DNA of 14,298 nucleotides, taken from Xanthobacteraceae bacterium (GTDB lineage Bacteria > Pseudomonadota > Alphaproteobacteria > Rhizobiales > Xanthobacteraceae). Where the stretch lies: NCBI GenBank assembly GCA_030043175.1, contig JASHYD010001326.1:1-14298 (forward strand), written 5' to 3'. Below, in pieces: positions 1-9,216 of this stretch (position 1 is the stretch's first letter; every line of letters starts with the position of its first letter). The notes below the pieces were generated by a model. That model searched no databases. It was not told the DNA's origin and saw nothing but the letters and a program-made list of their open reading frames with translations. The position numbers were made by a program, and so were the translations under genes.

Positions 1-1324
1 ATGCGAATTCCGATCCCAGCGCATCCCAGGCCAGCTTGAAGAATTTCACCCGCTCTTGCGGCGTGAAGAGAGGAGATTTCTGCGTCTTGTCGATCAAGTC
101 GGCAAGCAGCGGATTGTCGAAGTCGGCAACGCTTGACGGCTGCATGATGAGACCGCCGCCGGCGAGATCCCTGATCGCGGTGATGAGCTTCGGATAGAGC
201 TGCTGGGTGAGCGTCTGCGCCGAATAGAGCAGGTGGCGATCCGGAACAAAGTAGGGGCCGGCGCGCTGCCCTTTGGCTTCCATGCCGTGCAGCAGGCCCT
301 CGACGAGGCCGACCTGCGCGGCGATCTGGCCCAACGAATCGCGAACCTGCGGAAATGCCGCAATGCCGTTTGCTTCGGCGATGCGATGGGCGACCCCGGC
401 GAGGAAACGTATCTTCACGAGCAACCTGATCTGGCATTGATAGTTCTGGTAGATGTGTGCCGGCGTCCCATGAAACTGCTTGAGGGTCATCTCTATGTTC
501 TGGTTAACGAATACGCGCTCGAACGGCACCTTGACGTCGTCGAAGTAGAGTACGGCATCGTTTTCGTCGAACTGACTGGACAGCGGGTTGTCAAAGCAAG
601 AGGCTGCAGTGTCCTCGTACGACTTGCGGGAAAGCACGCGCAACCCCTTGACGTTCATGGGAACCGCGAACGAAACAGCGTGCCTCTCGTCCCCCGGGGC
701 GAGCGGCTGGACGCAGGTCACGAACACTTCATTCGCCATGATGCTTGATGTGGCCAGCATCTTAGCGCCCCTGATGGTCAGGCCTTCACCATCTTCATCG
801 ACCACCGCAGCAGCGAGATTGGGGTCGGCTTGGGCATGGGCTGATTTCGAGCGGTCGGCCTGCGGGTTGATGATAACGTAAGTCAGAAACAGGTCATTAT
901 CGCGGGCGAACCGGTAATAGTCCCGCAAGGCCGCAGCGCGCTTGCGATCATAGGCCTCGAACAGTTCGATGCCCATGAACATGCCGCTGATGCATGACGC
1001 GACATGATCAGGCGAGCGCCCCATGAACCCGAAATGCAGCTCGGCCCAGGCTTCAAGCGCCCGGCGCCGCTCGAGCAATTGGCTATGGTTTTCCGGAAGT
1101 TGCCAGCAGCGGTTGATGCGCCGCCCAGTGTCCGGGCTCGCGAACGTCAAGGCGTCGATGCGGCCTGGCTGCGCCTGGAAGTCGTAAAGGGCGGCCACCG
1201 TTCGGATGGCGTTACGAAAGGCTTTGTGGGTGGTCACGTCAGCAACGCGTGCGCCGTAAATATAGACGTCGCGCCCGTCGTGCAGACTCTCGACGTGAGC
1301 CCGCCCTGTCTTGATCGGAATCAT
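1..1324 (-). CDS. 4-hydroxyphenylacetate 3-hydroxylase (HpaB)-family flavin monooxygenase, partial (3' end off the left edge)
   Basis: I read 441 residues on the minus strand with no stop before the left edge, so the C-terminal end (perhaps 40-50 residues) is missing. The family uses FADH2 supplied by a separate reductase to hydroxylate phenols in the cytoplasm; no reductase is in the window. Family landmarks seen: N-terminal YIYGARVADVTTH (about 21-33), GRSPDH (102-107), INPQADRSK (about 152-160), GLTIRGAKML (181-190), DNPLSSQFDEND (about 245-256), YFDDVKVPFERVF (260-272) and GGGLIMQPSS (389-398). Start chosen at 1324 because the alignment begins there and a GGGA tract lies just upstream; an in-frame ATG at 1375 would add 17 residues but lacks a Shine-Dalgarno. 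In HpaB of Thermus, as I recall, Arg100, Tyr104 and His142 hold the phenol. Here the Arg is kept (R103), but the Tyr position is His107 and the His position is Tyr149, so the substrate may differ. Confidence 0.9.
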   Translation of the reverse strand, partial: MIPIKTGRAHVESLHDGRDVYIYGARVADVTTHKAFRNAIRTVAALYDFQAQPGRIDALTFASPDTGRRINRCWQLPENHSQLLERRRALEAWAELHFGFMGRSPDHVASCISGMFMGIELFEAYDRKRAAALRDYYRFARDNDLFLTYVIINPQADRSKSAHAQADPNLAAAVVDEDGEGLTIRGAKMLATSSIMANEVFVTCVQPLAPGDERHAVSFAVPMNVKGLRVLSRKSYEDTAASCFDNPLSSQFDENDAVLYFDDVKVPFERVFVNQNIEMTLKQFHGTPAHIYQNYQCQIRLLVKIRFLAGVAHRIAEANGIAAFPQVRDSLGQIAAQVGLVEGLLHGMEAKGQRAGPYFVPDRHLLYSAQTLTQQLYPKLITAIRDLAGGGLIMQPSSVADFDNPLLADLIDKTQKSPLFTPQERVKFFKLAWDALGSEFA

Positions 1325-1727
1325 TTCCCATCCCAATTCTGAGGTTTGTCCTGCGCCGCATTTCGCGGTCGTCATGATAGCACGGCGACAACCCGCTAAT
1401 GCGTTCGCCGACCCTGCCAGCAAATGGGAGGGCCGCGTGTATGCATGCGGGTGCGCCTAGTGTATGGGTAGCGCGTGGGTGCGGGAGTGATTTGGAATTA
1501 AGGGGCAGGAGCCAAGCAAAAAGGTCGCAGGCCCGCTGCGGCCGGCGCAATTTTTCTGATGGTTAAGAAAAGCTTGCGAGAATGTTATGCTGAATATGCC
1601 ACTGGAACGTATCAGCGTTGAACCGCATATCCACCTGAGCTGACAGACCCTAAAAAAGCCGTCGTCGGAATGCGTCATCGACAGCAAGGCGCGATAAATC
1701 TGGGCTGGACAATAGATTGGTGTCCTT
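1325..1727. other. Divergent intergenic region (403 bp), no gene seen
   Basis: This gap separates the minus-strand HpaB-family gene from the plus-strand PBP gene and should carry promoters for both. I found no convincing protein or RNA gene. Visible structure: an imperfect tandem of GTGTATG and GGGTGCG blocks at about 1436-1485, and a GC hairpin (1527-1533 with 1540-1546, one mismatch) followed by AATTTTT at 1549-1555. The latter resembles an intrinsic terminator on the plus strand, but no plus-strand gene lies upstream, so it could only act on a leader transcript. I could not pick a promoter with confidence. Confidence 0.5.
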
Positions 1728-4700
1728 ATGGATGTGATTCTGGTCAAGATTTTAGCTGCGTTCCTTGCCCTCAGCTTGGTAACGACGCGCCCCGACGCCA
1801 TCAAGACGCAGTTCGATCCGCAGCGCGACCAGGCCGAGGTCACTCGGATCTTGCGTGACGGCTGCGCCCACATGCGCAAAGCGTTCGATGTCGAATCCAT
1901 TGACATTGACGACCTCATCACGACCGCAATGGATGATCCGCAAGCAAAGGATGATCCCCAAGCGCTGTCGGGCGTCAAGGTGCTTCACGGGCTGAAGTTC
2001 GATACCCTTCTCGCGGTCTACAAGCAATTCTGCAAGGGCGACGACAAAGCTTCGGTGGACCTTGGCGAGGTGATCCAATTCTACAACGGCGCTGTCGCTG
2101 ATCTTCCCGATCCCACACGTCTCAAGGGTGCCCGCATGGCCGCGTCCGGCGGGATTCTCGATGCCAAAGGGGAACGCTTCGCCGATCTCACCGAGAGCAA
2201 CCGCCGCGTCTGGGTGCCATTGCGGGACATTCCCGTTGATGTCCAGAAGGCATTCATCGCAGCTGAGGACAGGCGCTTTTACGAACATCACGGAGTTGAC
2301 GAGCACGCTATCGTGCGCGCCATGGTGTCGAACCTTGCCGGCCGCCCGCAAGGCGGCTCGACCATCACCCAGCAGGTCGTCAAGAACCTGCTGGTCGGCG
2401 ATGACGTCACCTACGAACGCAAGATGCGCGAGATCATCCTGGCTTCCCGGGTGGAGCACAATTTCACCAAAGCGGAGATCCTGGAACTCTATCTCAACTC
2501 GATTTACTTCGGCCGCGGTGCGTGGGGAATCGAGCTGGCGGCGCGCAATTACTTCGGCAAGCCGGCCTCCGCATTGACGCTGGAGGAAGGTGCAATGCTG
2601 GCCGGCCTGCCCAAAGGGCCGACTTATTACAGCCCGGATCGCCGTCCCGATCGAGCGCGGGAGCGACTCGCCTATGTCGTGAGCCGGATGCAGGAAGATG
2701 GCGTGGCAGATGCCGCGGCGATCGACAGCGCCAAACTCTCGTTACCCCAGATGGTCGCCTACACCCCGACTCAACAGCGTGATTCGGGCTACTACTTCCT
2801 CGACCAGGTGACGCGCGAAGCGCGGTCGCTTGCCGGATTGGCGACTCTGACGACTGCAGGCACGGCGGTGCGCACCACCGTTCGTGCCGACCTTGAGCGG
2901 GCCACCGAAGCGGCGCTGCAGGAGGGCCTGGCCCAGTACGAGATGCGCACCGGCCGCACTGAATGGCACGGAGCGGAGGCCAATCTCGCTGAAGCGGTGC
3001 GACGCATCGAGGCGTCGCAGCCGGCGGCGGTTCCCGAGATACCGGCGGTACCCGATGCGAAGACCGGCCGCGGACCCGCCCGCGCGGTGGATGGCGCAAA
3101 ACCGTCACGCAGCGCCGCAAAGCTCGCGCCAGGTCCCGGCTCACCCAGTCGCGGCTCGGCGGCTGCGGGGGCACCGAGCGCGAACGCCTCGTCCGGCATC
3201 GCCGGCCCCCTGCCGTTGGCTCCTGCGGCGGCTCCCGTCGTCAGGCCAAAGCCGGCTTGGCAGCAGGCGCTCGACGCGGCGCATGTGCCGCTCTACGACG
3301 TCCACTGGTCGAGCGCGATCGTGCTGCCGAGCAGCGATCGCAGCGGCGTACGCGTTGGCCTGCCGGACGGTCGCATCGTGCCGTTATCCTCGGCGGGTCT
3401 CGCCGGCCGGCGCGGTCTCAACCCTTACGATGTGGTGTTCGTGAAGGTCAGCGACGCCAGGGGCAAGCAGACCCGGGCCGAGCTGCGCGTGCGCCCGACC
3501 GTCCAGGGCGCCGCCATGATCCTCGACAACAAGACCGGCGCCATTCTCGCCATGACGGGCGGCTTCTCTTATCCGTTGAGCCAGCTCAACCGGGCAACCC
3601 AGGCAGCACGCCAGCCGGGCTCCTCGCTCAAGCCGTTCACCTATTTGGCGGCGCTGCAGCGCGGCTTGCAACCCAATACGCTGGTGAGAGACCAAGCCGT
3701 GACCCTGCCGCCGATGGGCGATTCCTCCCGTGCGCGGGAGAAGGACTACTGGTCGCCCAAGAACGCCGATGGGGGCGGCGGCGGCATCACGACGTTGCGA
3801 CGCGGGTTGGAGAATTCGAAGAACCTTGTCACCGCCAACCTGCTCGACGGCGGCATCGACTCCGACCCGAGCCAAAGTCTCGCACGCGTCTGCGAACTGA
3901 CGATTGACGCGCAGATCTACCGCGATTGCGTTGCCTATTATCCGTTCGTTCTCGGCGCCCAGCCCGCCCGGTTGATCGACATGGCGGCATTTTACGCGGC
4001 AGTCGCCACGGAGGGCCGCCGCCCCTCACCCTACGCCATCGAGTCGATTGAGCAGAACGGCCGCACCGTCTACACCCACACGCCGGAAGCGAAATGGCTG
4101 GCCGGCGGCGACCGGCCGTCGTTCTTTCAACTGCGCACCATGTTGCAGGGCGTCGTGGCCCGCGGTACGGCGCGCGCGATCGGGCACTTATCGTCCTACG
4201 TGGGCGGCAAAACCGGCACCAGCGACGACGGCAACGACGCTTGGTTCATTGGCTTTACCAACGACGTGACGATTGGCGCTTGGGTCGGCTACGACAACGC
4301 CGACGGCAAACGACGCACGCTCGGCAACAACCAGACCGGCGGACGAGTAGCCGTGCCGATCTTCGCGCAGATCGTCGAAGCGAGCTGGGCGAACTACGCC
4401 CGCAAAACGCCGCTCAATCCGCCATCGCCGGAGGCCAAAAAAGAACTTGTGGCGATGCAGATCGACCTTGAGAGCGGAACCCCGCTCGGTGATCGTGGTC
4501 CTGGTCCGGAGGGCTTTACGGAATATTTCCGCATACGGCACGGGCAGGTCGAGGAAACCCGCTATGCGCTGGTGTCACCGGACGAGGTCGCCGCGAACGG
4601 GCTCGGCGATGACCAGTATTATTCTCGCGACCCGAACGCCGGCGAGCGGTACTCCGGGGGCGGCTATTACGCGCAACCGCAGCGTCCCGGTGATCTTTTC

Positions 4701-4871
4701 CAGTTGTTCGGCAGTTTGTTCGGCCAGCCGCAGCGCCAAGCCTTTCCGCCAAGCGCCGGCGGCGGGTATGGCGATCTTTATTCGCGCAGCCCGGAGGATC
4801 GTCGGTGGTTCCCGCCACGTCGGGTCGACCCCGACGTGCCATGGCGCGACCGCCAACGCAGCGATTATTGA
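1728..4871 (+). CDS. Class A penicillin-binding protein (PBP1A type): glycosyltransferase 51 plus transpeptidase
   Basis: This 1047-residue bifunctional murein synthase polymerises lipid II and cross-links stem peptides on the periplasmic face. Order of parts: hydrophobic N-terminal anchor (about 3-20); helical acidic extension (about 27-133), which I recall from rhizobial homologues; GT51 domain (about 140-325) with catalytic Glu180 in AAEDRRF and HHG, GGSTITQQ (209-216), RKMRE (231-235) and ILELYLN (about 251-257); Pro/Ala-rich linker (about 430-510); OB-like segment (about 520-590); transpeptidase with SSLK (Ser632, Lys635), SKN (697-699) and KTGT (828-831); and a Gly/Pro/Tyr/Arg-rich tail from about 960. 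All catalytic motifs are intact. The ATG at 1728 is the first start after an in-frame TAG at 1713; its ribosome site is weak. It is longer than the 800-850 residues of enteric PBP1A because of the extension, linker and tail. A secreted-protein gene follows after 42 bp. Confidence 0.95.
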   Translation: MDVILVKILAAFLALSLVTTRPDAIKTQFDPQRDQAEVTRILRDGCAHMRKAFDVESIDIDDLITTAMDDPQAKDDPQALSGVKVLHGLKFDTLLAVYKQFCKGDDKASVDLGEVIQFYNGAVADLPDPTRLKGARMAASGGILDAKGERFADLTESNRRVWVPLRDIPVDVQKAFIAAEDRRFYEHHGVDEHAIVRAMVSNLAGRPQGGSTITQQVVKNLLVGDDVTYERKMREIILASRVEHNFTKAEILELYLNSIYFGRGAWGIELAARNYFGKPASALTLEEGAMLAGLPKGPTYYSPDRRPDRARERLAYVVSRMQEDGVADAAAIDSAKLSLPQMVAYTPTQQRDSGYYFLDQVTREARSLAGLATLTTAGTAVRTTVRADLERATEAALQEGLAQYEMRTGRTEWHGAEANLAEAVRRIEASQPAAVPEIPAVPDAKTGRGPARAVDGAKPSRSAAKLAPGPGSPSRGSAAAGAPSANASSGIAGPLPLAPAAAPVVRPKPAWQQALDAAHVPLYDVHWSSAIVLPSSDRSGVRVGLPDGRIVPLSSAGLAGRRGLNPYDVVFVKVSDARGKQTRAELRVRPTVQGAAMILDNKTGAILAMTGGFSYPLSQLNRATQAARQPGSSLKPFTYLAALQRGLQPNTLVRDQAVTLPPMGDSSRAREKDYWSPKNADGGGGGITTLRRGLENSKNLVTANLLDGGIDSDPSQSLARVCELTIDAQIYRDCVAYYPFVLGAQPARLIDMAAFYAAVATEGRRPSPYAIESIEQNGRTVYTHTPEAKWLAGGDRPSFFQLRTMLQGVVARGTARAIGHLSSYVGGKTGTSDDGNDAWFIGFTNDVTIGAWVGYDNADGKRRTLGNNQTGGRVAVPIFAQIVEASWANYARKTPLNPPSPEAKKELVAMQIDLESGTPLGDRGPGPEGFTEYFRIRHGQVEETRYALVSPDEVAANGLGDDQYYSRDPNAGERYSGGGYYAQPQRPGDLFQLFGSLFGQPQRQAFPPSAGGGYGDLYSRSPEDRRWFPPRRVDPDVPWRDRQRSDY

Positions 4872-4913
4872 TATTCGGTTGGCCAGTCACGGCGATCGTG
4901 AGAAGGACCTGAG

Positions 4914-5945
4914 ATGAGAGCGCCCGACGTTGCATTTTTCGGAATTCTGGTGGCCGCTGGCTGCATGCCGGCCCATTGCTGGGCCCAGGACTTCCAGATG
5001 AAGGAAGTTTCAACCCTGCCGCCGCTGACGGCGGGCGCCTTGGTACCCCACACGATCCTGTTTGCGGATCATCGCAAGGACGAACTCGTCGATCCCACCA
5101 CCGGGCTCATCCATTTCTCGGACTGGGAGCGTTCACGGCCGCAACAGAAGCAACTGCTGAGCTTATTTCCCTCATTCGAGGAGCCGACGGTGAGCAGCGC
5201 CGAGGGTGCTGGCAAGCCGCGCAAGCGACGGCTTCACGTCTATGTGGCGGAAGCGCGCTTTGCGGTGGCCAAGCCGGCCGCCTCGATCAACCTGTCGAAA
5301 CTGATCACGCTTGCCACGATTCAGCAACTCGATCCGTCCATTCAGCATCACCTGATCTCGGCAGCTGACGTTATTCCAAACAAGGAGCCGAACTCGCCGA
5401 ACCGTAATCCGAAGCGCCAGTGGTGCGAAGGCAGTGCCAGTTTGATCTGCATCCAATCGAGGTACCAACTCGAAGGACGGCTGCCGACCGGCATCATGCT
5501 GGTGAATAAGATCCGCGAAAACCACAAGAGGATTGCGGATTTCATGGAATTTCAGAGCGAGCTGCGGCTGGTTCCGGAGGCGGAGGTCGACCAGGCGGCC
5601 CTGGCCAAGGCGACCGGCGTTGATGCTCCGGTGGCGGGCGTGGTCGAGCAGAACATCTTCTATGTCAATCAAATCATGCAGTTCGGCAAATTTATCGCGG
5701 TGCTGCAGCCCGATCCGGCCGATGCCAAGAAGTCCATCGCGACCGCGCTCATTGCGCTCGCAGTCGACAGCGAACTGTTCGAGAAGAAGAAGGAGCTCGA
5801 AAGCGTGCCCATCCTGCGCAACCTTGTGCCCGCGCAGGTGCTCGCCGGCAACAGCTCATTCAATACCGGAAATTCGATCAGCGCCGGGCTGCCGAAATAT
5901 TCCCGCAATCGCATCAAGGCCGTCGCGACCCTGTTGGAAAAGTGA
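4914..5945 (+). CDS. Hypothetical secreted protein
   Basis: I do not recognise this 343-residue protein. The N-terminus (MRAP then hydrophobic residues 6-16) looks like a Sec signal peptide with probable cleavage after Ala24 (CWA|QD). AAGC at 14-17 only weakly resembles a lipobox because the -3 residue is Ala, so a soluble periplasmic protein is more likely. The mature part is mixed alpha/beta by eye, has a basic Lys/Arg cluster near 101-106 and an Asn/Pro/Lys-rich loop at about 155-170, and holds two Cys (171, 179) that could form a disulfide. There is no further membrane segment and no catalytic motif I can name. A strong AAGGA ribosome site at 4903-4907, six bases before the ATG, supports the start. 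It lies 42 bp after the PBP gene and is probably co-transcribed, which hints at an envelope role; that is inference only. Confidence 0.85.
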   Translation: MRAPDVAFFGILVAAGCMPAHCWAQDFQMKEVSTLPPLTAGALVPHTILFADHRKDELVDPTTGLIHFSDWERSRPQQKQLLSLFPSFEEPTVSSAEGAGKPRKRRLHVYVAEARFAVAKPAASINLSKLITLATIQQLDPSIQHHLISAADVIPNKEPNSPNRNPKRQWCEGSASLICIQSRYQLEGRLPTGIMLVNKIRENHKRIADFMEFQSELRLVPEAEVDQAALAKATGVDAPVAGVVEQNIFYVNQIMQFGKFIAVLQPDPADAKKSIATALIALAVDSELFEKKKELESVPILRNLVPAQVLAGNSSFNTGNSISAGLPKYSRNRIKAVATLLEK

Positions 5946-5981
5946 GCGAAGTCGCGGTTCCATCTCAACGCAACGCAGCGC

Positions 5982-7076
5982 ATGGACCACTTGTCCGACG
6001 TCAAATCAATCGACTGCGATGTCCACCCGCGCGTGCCCGGCATGCGGGCGCTGGTGCCTTACCTTGAGGACTTCTGGCGCGATTGCGTCGAGGACCGCGG
6101 CATAACCTCGCTTGAGAGCATCGCTTATCCGCCAAACGCGCCGATTTCGGCGCGCTCCGATTTTCGGGCAGTGGACGGTGGGGCGGGGGTGGCAACCACC
6201 GTTGGCGAATTGCAAGCGCAAGTATTCGACCGCTGGGGCATGAGCTTGGCGATCTGCAACTGCCTCTATGGCGTCCAGCTTGTTTTAAACGAGGATATGG
6301 CGCGTGCCTTCGCGCGCGCTCTCAATGAGTGGATCGCAACGCAATGGCTCGACCGTGAGGAGCGGCTTCGCGCATCGATTGTGGTGCCGTTGCAGAATGT
6401 CGAATTTGCCGTCGACGAAATCGAACGGTGGGCGGGGGACCCGCGCTTCGTCCAGGTGCTGGTGCTCGCGATGGGCGAAGTCCCGCTGGGTCGCCGCCAG
6501 TTCTGGCCGATCTACGCGGCGGCCGAACGCCATGGCCGGCCGATCGGAATTCATGCCGGCAGTGCATACCGGCATCCTGTCACCTCACTGGGGTGGCCCA
6601 CCTCCTACGTCGAGGATTATGCGGCCCAGGCGCAGGGCTTTCAATCGCAGGTCGCCAGTCTCATCTGCGAGGGCGTGCTGAGCAAGCATCCGGCTCTCAA
6701 GGTGGTGCTGATCGAGTCCGGCGTCACCTGGGTGCCGGCCTTCTTATGGCGCATGTCGAAGTTCTGGCGCGGCCTGCGTACCGAGATTCCGTGGATCGAC
6801 AGGTCCCCATCAGAAATCTTCCGCGATCATTTTCGCCTCACCGTGCAACCCTTCGATGCGCCGGATTCGCCCGACATTGTCCACCGTGTCACCGACCATC
6901 TTGGTTCCGATGAACTCTTGCTTTTTTCCTCCGACTACCCGCATTGGCAGTTTGACGGCGACAACTTCCTCCCTGCCGGCATTCCCCCTGACCTCGCGCG
7001 TAAGATCATGGTGGACAATCCCCACGCCACGTATTTTGCGCAGCCCAATTCTCTTGCGCCTGCGGCTGTTTCGTAG
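5982..7076 (+). CDS. Amidohydrolase family protein (amidohydrolase-2, ACMSD-like)
   Basis: This 364-residue cytoplasmic TIM-barrel metal enzyme belongs to the amidohydrolase-2 group, whose members hydrolyse or decarboxylate ring-derived acids. Motifs: strand-1 metal site DCDVHP (11-16) with the D-x-H form (D13, H15) typical of this branch; GIHAGS (189-194) with His191; IESGVTWVPAFLWRM (about 244-258); SSDYPHW (316-322) with the late-barrel Asp318; and NPHATYF (346-352) near the end. No signal peptide. The gene starts 36 bp after the secreted-protein gene; no clear Shine-Dalgarno precedes the ATG, so the start is moderately sure. The true substrate cannot be read from the sequence. The nearby HpaB-family gene and TctC-type binding protein would suit aromatic-acid catabolism, but they are not in one operon with it. 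Confidence 0.88.
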   Translation: MDHLSDVKSIDCDVHPRVPGMRALVPYLEDFWRDCVEDRGITSLESIAYPPNAPISARSDFRAVDGGAGVATTVGELQAQVFDRWGMSLAICNCLYGVQLVLNEDMARAFARALNEWIATQWLDREERLRASIVVPLQNVEFAVDEIERWAGDPRFVQVLVLAMGEVPLGRRQFWPIYAAAERHGRPIGIHAGSAYRHPVTSLGWPTSYVEDYAAQAQGFQSQVASLICEGVLSKHPALKVVLIESGVTWVPAFLWRMSKFWRGLRTEIPWIDRSPSEIFRDHFRLTVQPFDAPDSPDIVHRVTDHLGSDELLLFSSDYPHWQFDGDNFLPAGIPPDLARKIMVDNPHATYFAQPNSLAPAAVS

Positions 7077-7079
7077 AGA

Positions 7080-7103
7080 CGGGTTCACGCGCAGCGAAAC
7101 CCG
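7080..7103 (+). terminator. Weak candidate terminator hairpin after the amidohydrolase gene
   Basis: CGGGTT (7080-7085) pairs with AACCCG (7098-7103) around a 12-nt loop, starting 4 bases after the stop of the amidohydrolase gene in a convergent intergenic region. There is no T-run after it, so it is at best a weak or Rho-assisted terminator. Confidence 0.25.
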
Positions 7104-7177
7104 GCGCCACGACCGATGATGACAGGCGCGACGCATCCGCCATCGCACCGATCGTAAAAAAGGTTTGTGATGCCCAT

Positions 7178-7213
7178 CCGAGCGCTCGCTCCAATTGACG
7201 CATAGACGCTCGG
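7178..7213 (-). terminator. Weak candidate terminator inverted repeat after selB
   Basis: CCGAGCG (7178-7184) and CGCTCGG (7207-7213) form a 7-bp inverted repeat with a 22-nt loop, one base beyond the selB stop on the minus strand. A T6 run in minus-strand sense lies about 17 bases further on, which is more distant than usual for an intrinsic terminator. Confidence 0.3.
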
Positions 7214-7214
7214 T

Positions 7215-9122
7215 TCACGATTGGCCGTTGCGACCCACCGCGGGCCGTAGATTGCGGCGATCCCCCTGACGCTGGGTTGTCCCGATCCGATCGAAATATT
7301 CCAAGACCTGGATGGTCAGGTTTCGGCCAATGCCGCTCACGCGGTTGAAATCGGCAGCGGAAAATGTGCCGTCGGGAGATTCGCCAGCGACTTGTCCGGC
7401 GATCCGCTCCAGTTCGTCGAGCGTTGCGGGCAGGAAATAGCGGTTTTTTGCCACCTGATGCACCCAACCGAGTTGCTCGGCGCGGGCGAGGAACGCGTTG
7501 AGCGGGGCAAGCGCAATTCGCACGCAATCGACCAGTTCTAGCACCCGCGGCGGACGCACGCCGGTAGCCGCGAGAGCTGCCGCGACACGCTTCCAAAGGG
7601 CAGCTTCCGCCGGCGTCGGTTGGGCCTGGTGACCGGAAAGATGAATGATGATGCCCCGGCGGGCAACGATGCCGGCCTCGCAAAGCTCCGCGACCGCGCG
7701 GCGCAGCAATGATTTCGTGACAGGGGGACGCACAGCCGCATGAATGCCGGTTTCGGCGAGCCCGAGCAGTTCCGGGTGATTGCGGTGATGCGCACCAAGC
7801 AGTTCTACGGTTCCATCAAGCAATGCCTGCCAATGATCGGCATGCAAGGCGATCTTCGCGTTCCCATCGTGAAAGATTTTGGCAGGGTGGACCGCAAGGA
7901 GTGCTTCGCATTCCGATGTCGTCAGATTCCAGGACCGCACAAAGATATCAAGATCGAAGCCGCGAACCGATGCCGCCATCATGCGGGCGAAGGCTGTCGC
8001 GGCGTCGGCTGCTCGGAGCGCCTCAAGCAGCGCCAACCGCATCGCCTTGTTGTGGCGGGTTGGCGGCAGCGGATCGAGAACCGAGCCGCCGCCGAGGGTC
8101 CGCTTCGCCGGCTGATCCCTGAGGATGAACTTCTGCATCGCCCAAGCCGCAATGGGCCTGTCGAGGTGGAGCGCCGCAACAACGGCTTCGCCCGACTGCA
8201 CGGCCTTGCCGGAGAGGAGCGCGACGCGGCAAGTGAGCTCCTGCGTACCGATATGAAGATGCGCTGGCGTCCAATGGCGCAGCGGCCGCTCGAACCCGAC
8301 CAGGCGCAAATCGACTTCGATGCGTTGGGTCGCCTGGTTCGGGCCAGCGGTGATCCAAACACCGCGCCGCAGATCATCAAGCCCCACCCCGGACAGTTGC
8401 ATCGCGCAGCGATCGCCCGCCTGAACCTGTGACACGTCACGGTCATGGATGCGCAAGGAGCGCACCCGCGTCGTGACCCCGGCGGGCGCAACCGTTACGA
8501 TTTCTCCGAGACGGGCGACACCCGCATGAACGGACCCCGTCACGACGACGCCGACGCCATAGAGAATGAATGCCCGATCAACCGCCAGTCGAAACTGCCC
8601 GGCGGGTAGCGGCCCCACATGGGTTTGCGCCAAAGCCGCGATGTGGGCGCGCAGCGGCCCAATGCTTTCGTGCCTGTGAACACAGGTGCGGAAAACACTT
8701 TCCGCCGTTATACGCGTGTGGCTGAGCAGCGCGCGGATTTCCGCTTCCACGTCATCGCTGCGCGCCGCCTCTACTTTATCGGTTTTGGTGATCGCGACGG
8801 TCGCCCGCGCCACGCCCAGCAGATCGAGGATTTCGACGTGCTCGACCGTTTGCGGCATTACGCCGTCATCGGCAGCCACCACGAGCAGGGCATGATCCAC
8901 ATTGCTGACGCCAGCCAGCATGTTCTTTATGAAGCGCTGATGTCCCGGCACGTCGACGAAACCGATCAGTCGTCCATCCGGCGCCGGCGCATAGGCAAAA
9001 CCGAGATCGATGGTGAGGCCGCGCGCCCTTTCCTCCGGCAGGCGATCGGTGTCGACACCGGTGAGGGCGCGAACCAGCGCGGTCTTGCCATGGTCGACGT
9101 GTCCGGCCGTCGCGATGATCAT
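7215..9122 (-). CDS. selB: Selenocysteine-specific translation elongation factor SelB
   Basis: This 635-residue factor is a GTPase that carries Sec-tRNA(Sec) to the ribosome and binds the SECIS hairpin through C-terminal winged-helix domains. Seen: G1 loop GHVDHGKT (7-14), switch region [12 protein letters not shown] (34-45), [12 protein letters not shown] (57-68; G3 with Asp57 and His61), and TKTD (112-115) in the G4 position. EF-Tu-like domains II-III follow to about 340. The rest, about 360-630, suits the four winged helices, ending with the [16 protein letters not shown] segment (599-614) characteristic of SelB C-termini. Length matches the family. The ATG at 9122 opens directly on the GTPase domain, so the start is sure although no good Shine-Dalgarno is seen. 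It is divergent from the thioredoxin-like/UGSC selenoprotein operon, which supplies an obvious client. selA, selC and selD are not nearby. Confidence 0.97.
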   Translation of the reverse strand: MIIATAGHVDHGKTALVRALTGVDTDRLPEERARGLTIDLGFAYAPAPDGRLIGFVDVPGHQRFIKNMLAGVSNVDHALLVVAADDGVMPQTVEHVEILDLLGVARATVAITKTDKVEAARSDDVEAEIRALLSHTRITAESVFRTCVHRHESIGPLRAHIAALAQTHVGPLPAGQFRLAVDRAFILYGVGVVVTGSVHAGVARLGEIVTVAPAGVTTRVRSLRIHDRDVSQVQAGDRCAMQLSGVGLDDLRRGVWITAGPNQATQRIEVDLRLVGFERPLRHWTPAHLHIGTQELTCRVALLSGKAVQSGEAVVAALHLDRPIAAWAMQKFILRDQPAKRTLGGGSVLDPLPPTRHNKAMRLALLEALRAADAATAFARMMAASVRGFDLDIFVRSWNLTTSECEALLAVHPAKIFHDGNAKIALHADHWQALLDGTVELLGAHHRNHPELLGLAETGIHAAVRPPVTKSLLRRAVAELCEAGIVARRGIIIHLSGHQAQPTPAEAALWKRVAAALAATGVRPPRVLELVDCVRIALAPLNAFLARAEQLGWVHQVAKNRYFLPATLDELERIAGQVAGESPDGTFSAADFNRVSGIGRNLTIQVLEYFDRIGTTQRQGDRRNLRPAVGRNGQS

Positions 9123-9216
9123 GGGCGGGCGTCGAGCCTACATGGGCGGCGTGAGCGAAGGATGCGGGGAGGGGCCGCGGCGTGCAACAGCGCCTTTGCC
9201 CTCCCTATACGGGTGA

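Noticed and set aside
1527..1555. GC hairpin followed by AATTTTT resembling an intrinsic terminator
   Set aside because: The stem has a mismatch and no plus-strand gene precedes it. It is kept only as a remark in the intergenic entry.
1600..1620. GGAAC followed by CGTT, as in alphaproteobacterial EcfG (general stress) promoters, upstream of the PBP gene
   Set aside because: The two boxes are only about 7 bases apart instead of 16-17, so this is not a promoter of that class.
1239..1978. Minus-strand ORFs overlapping the gap between the HpaB-family and PBP genes
   Set aside because: They overlap the coding starts of both genes in other frames, have no recognisable domain and no ribosome site.
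5982..7076. Reading the amidohydrolase as a dedicated member of an aromatic degradation operon with the HpaB-family gene
   Set aside because: The two genes are on opposite strands and separated by the PBP and secreted-protein genes, so proximity alone does not support a pathway.
7077..7214. Possible tRNA(Sec) gene (selC) next to selB
   Set aside because: I looked on both strands here and at 11267-11479 for a long-arm tRNA with a TCA anticodon and a GGTTCGA-type T loop and found none.
7740..8432. 230-codon plus-strand ORF inside selB
   Set aside because: It is antisense to the winged-helix part of SelB and is a typical GC-driven shadow.
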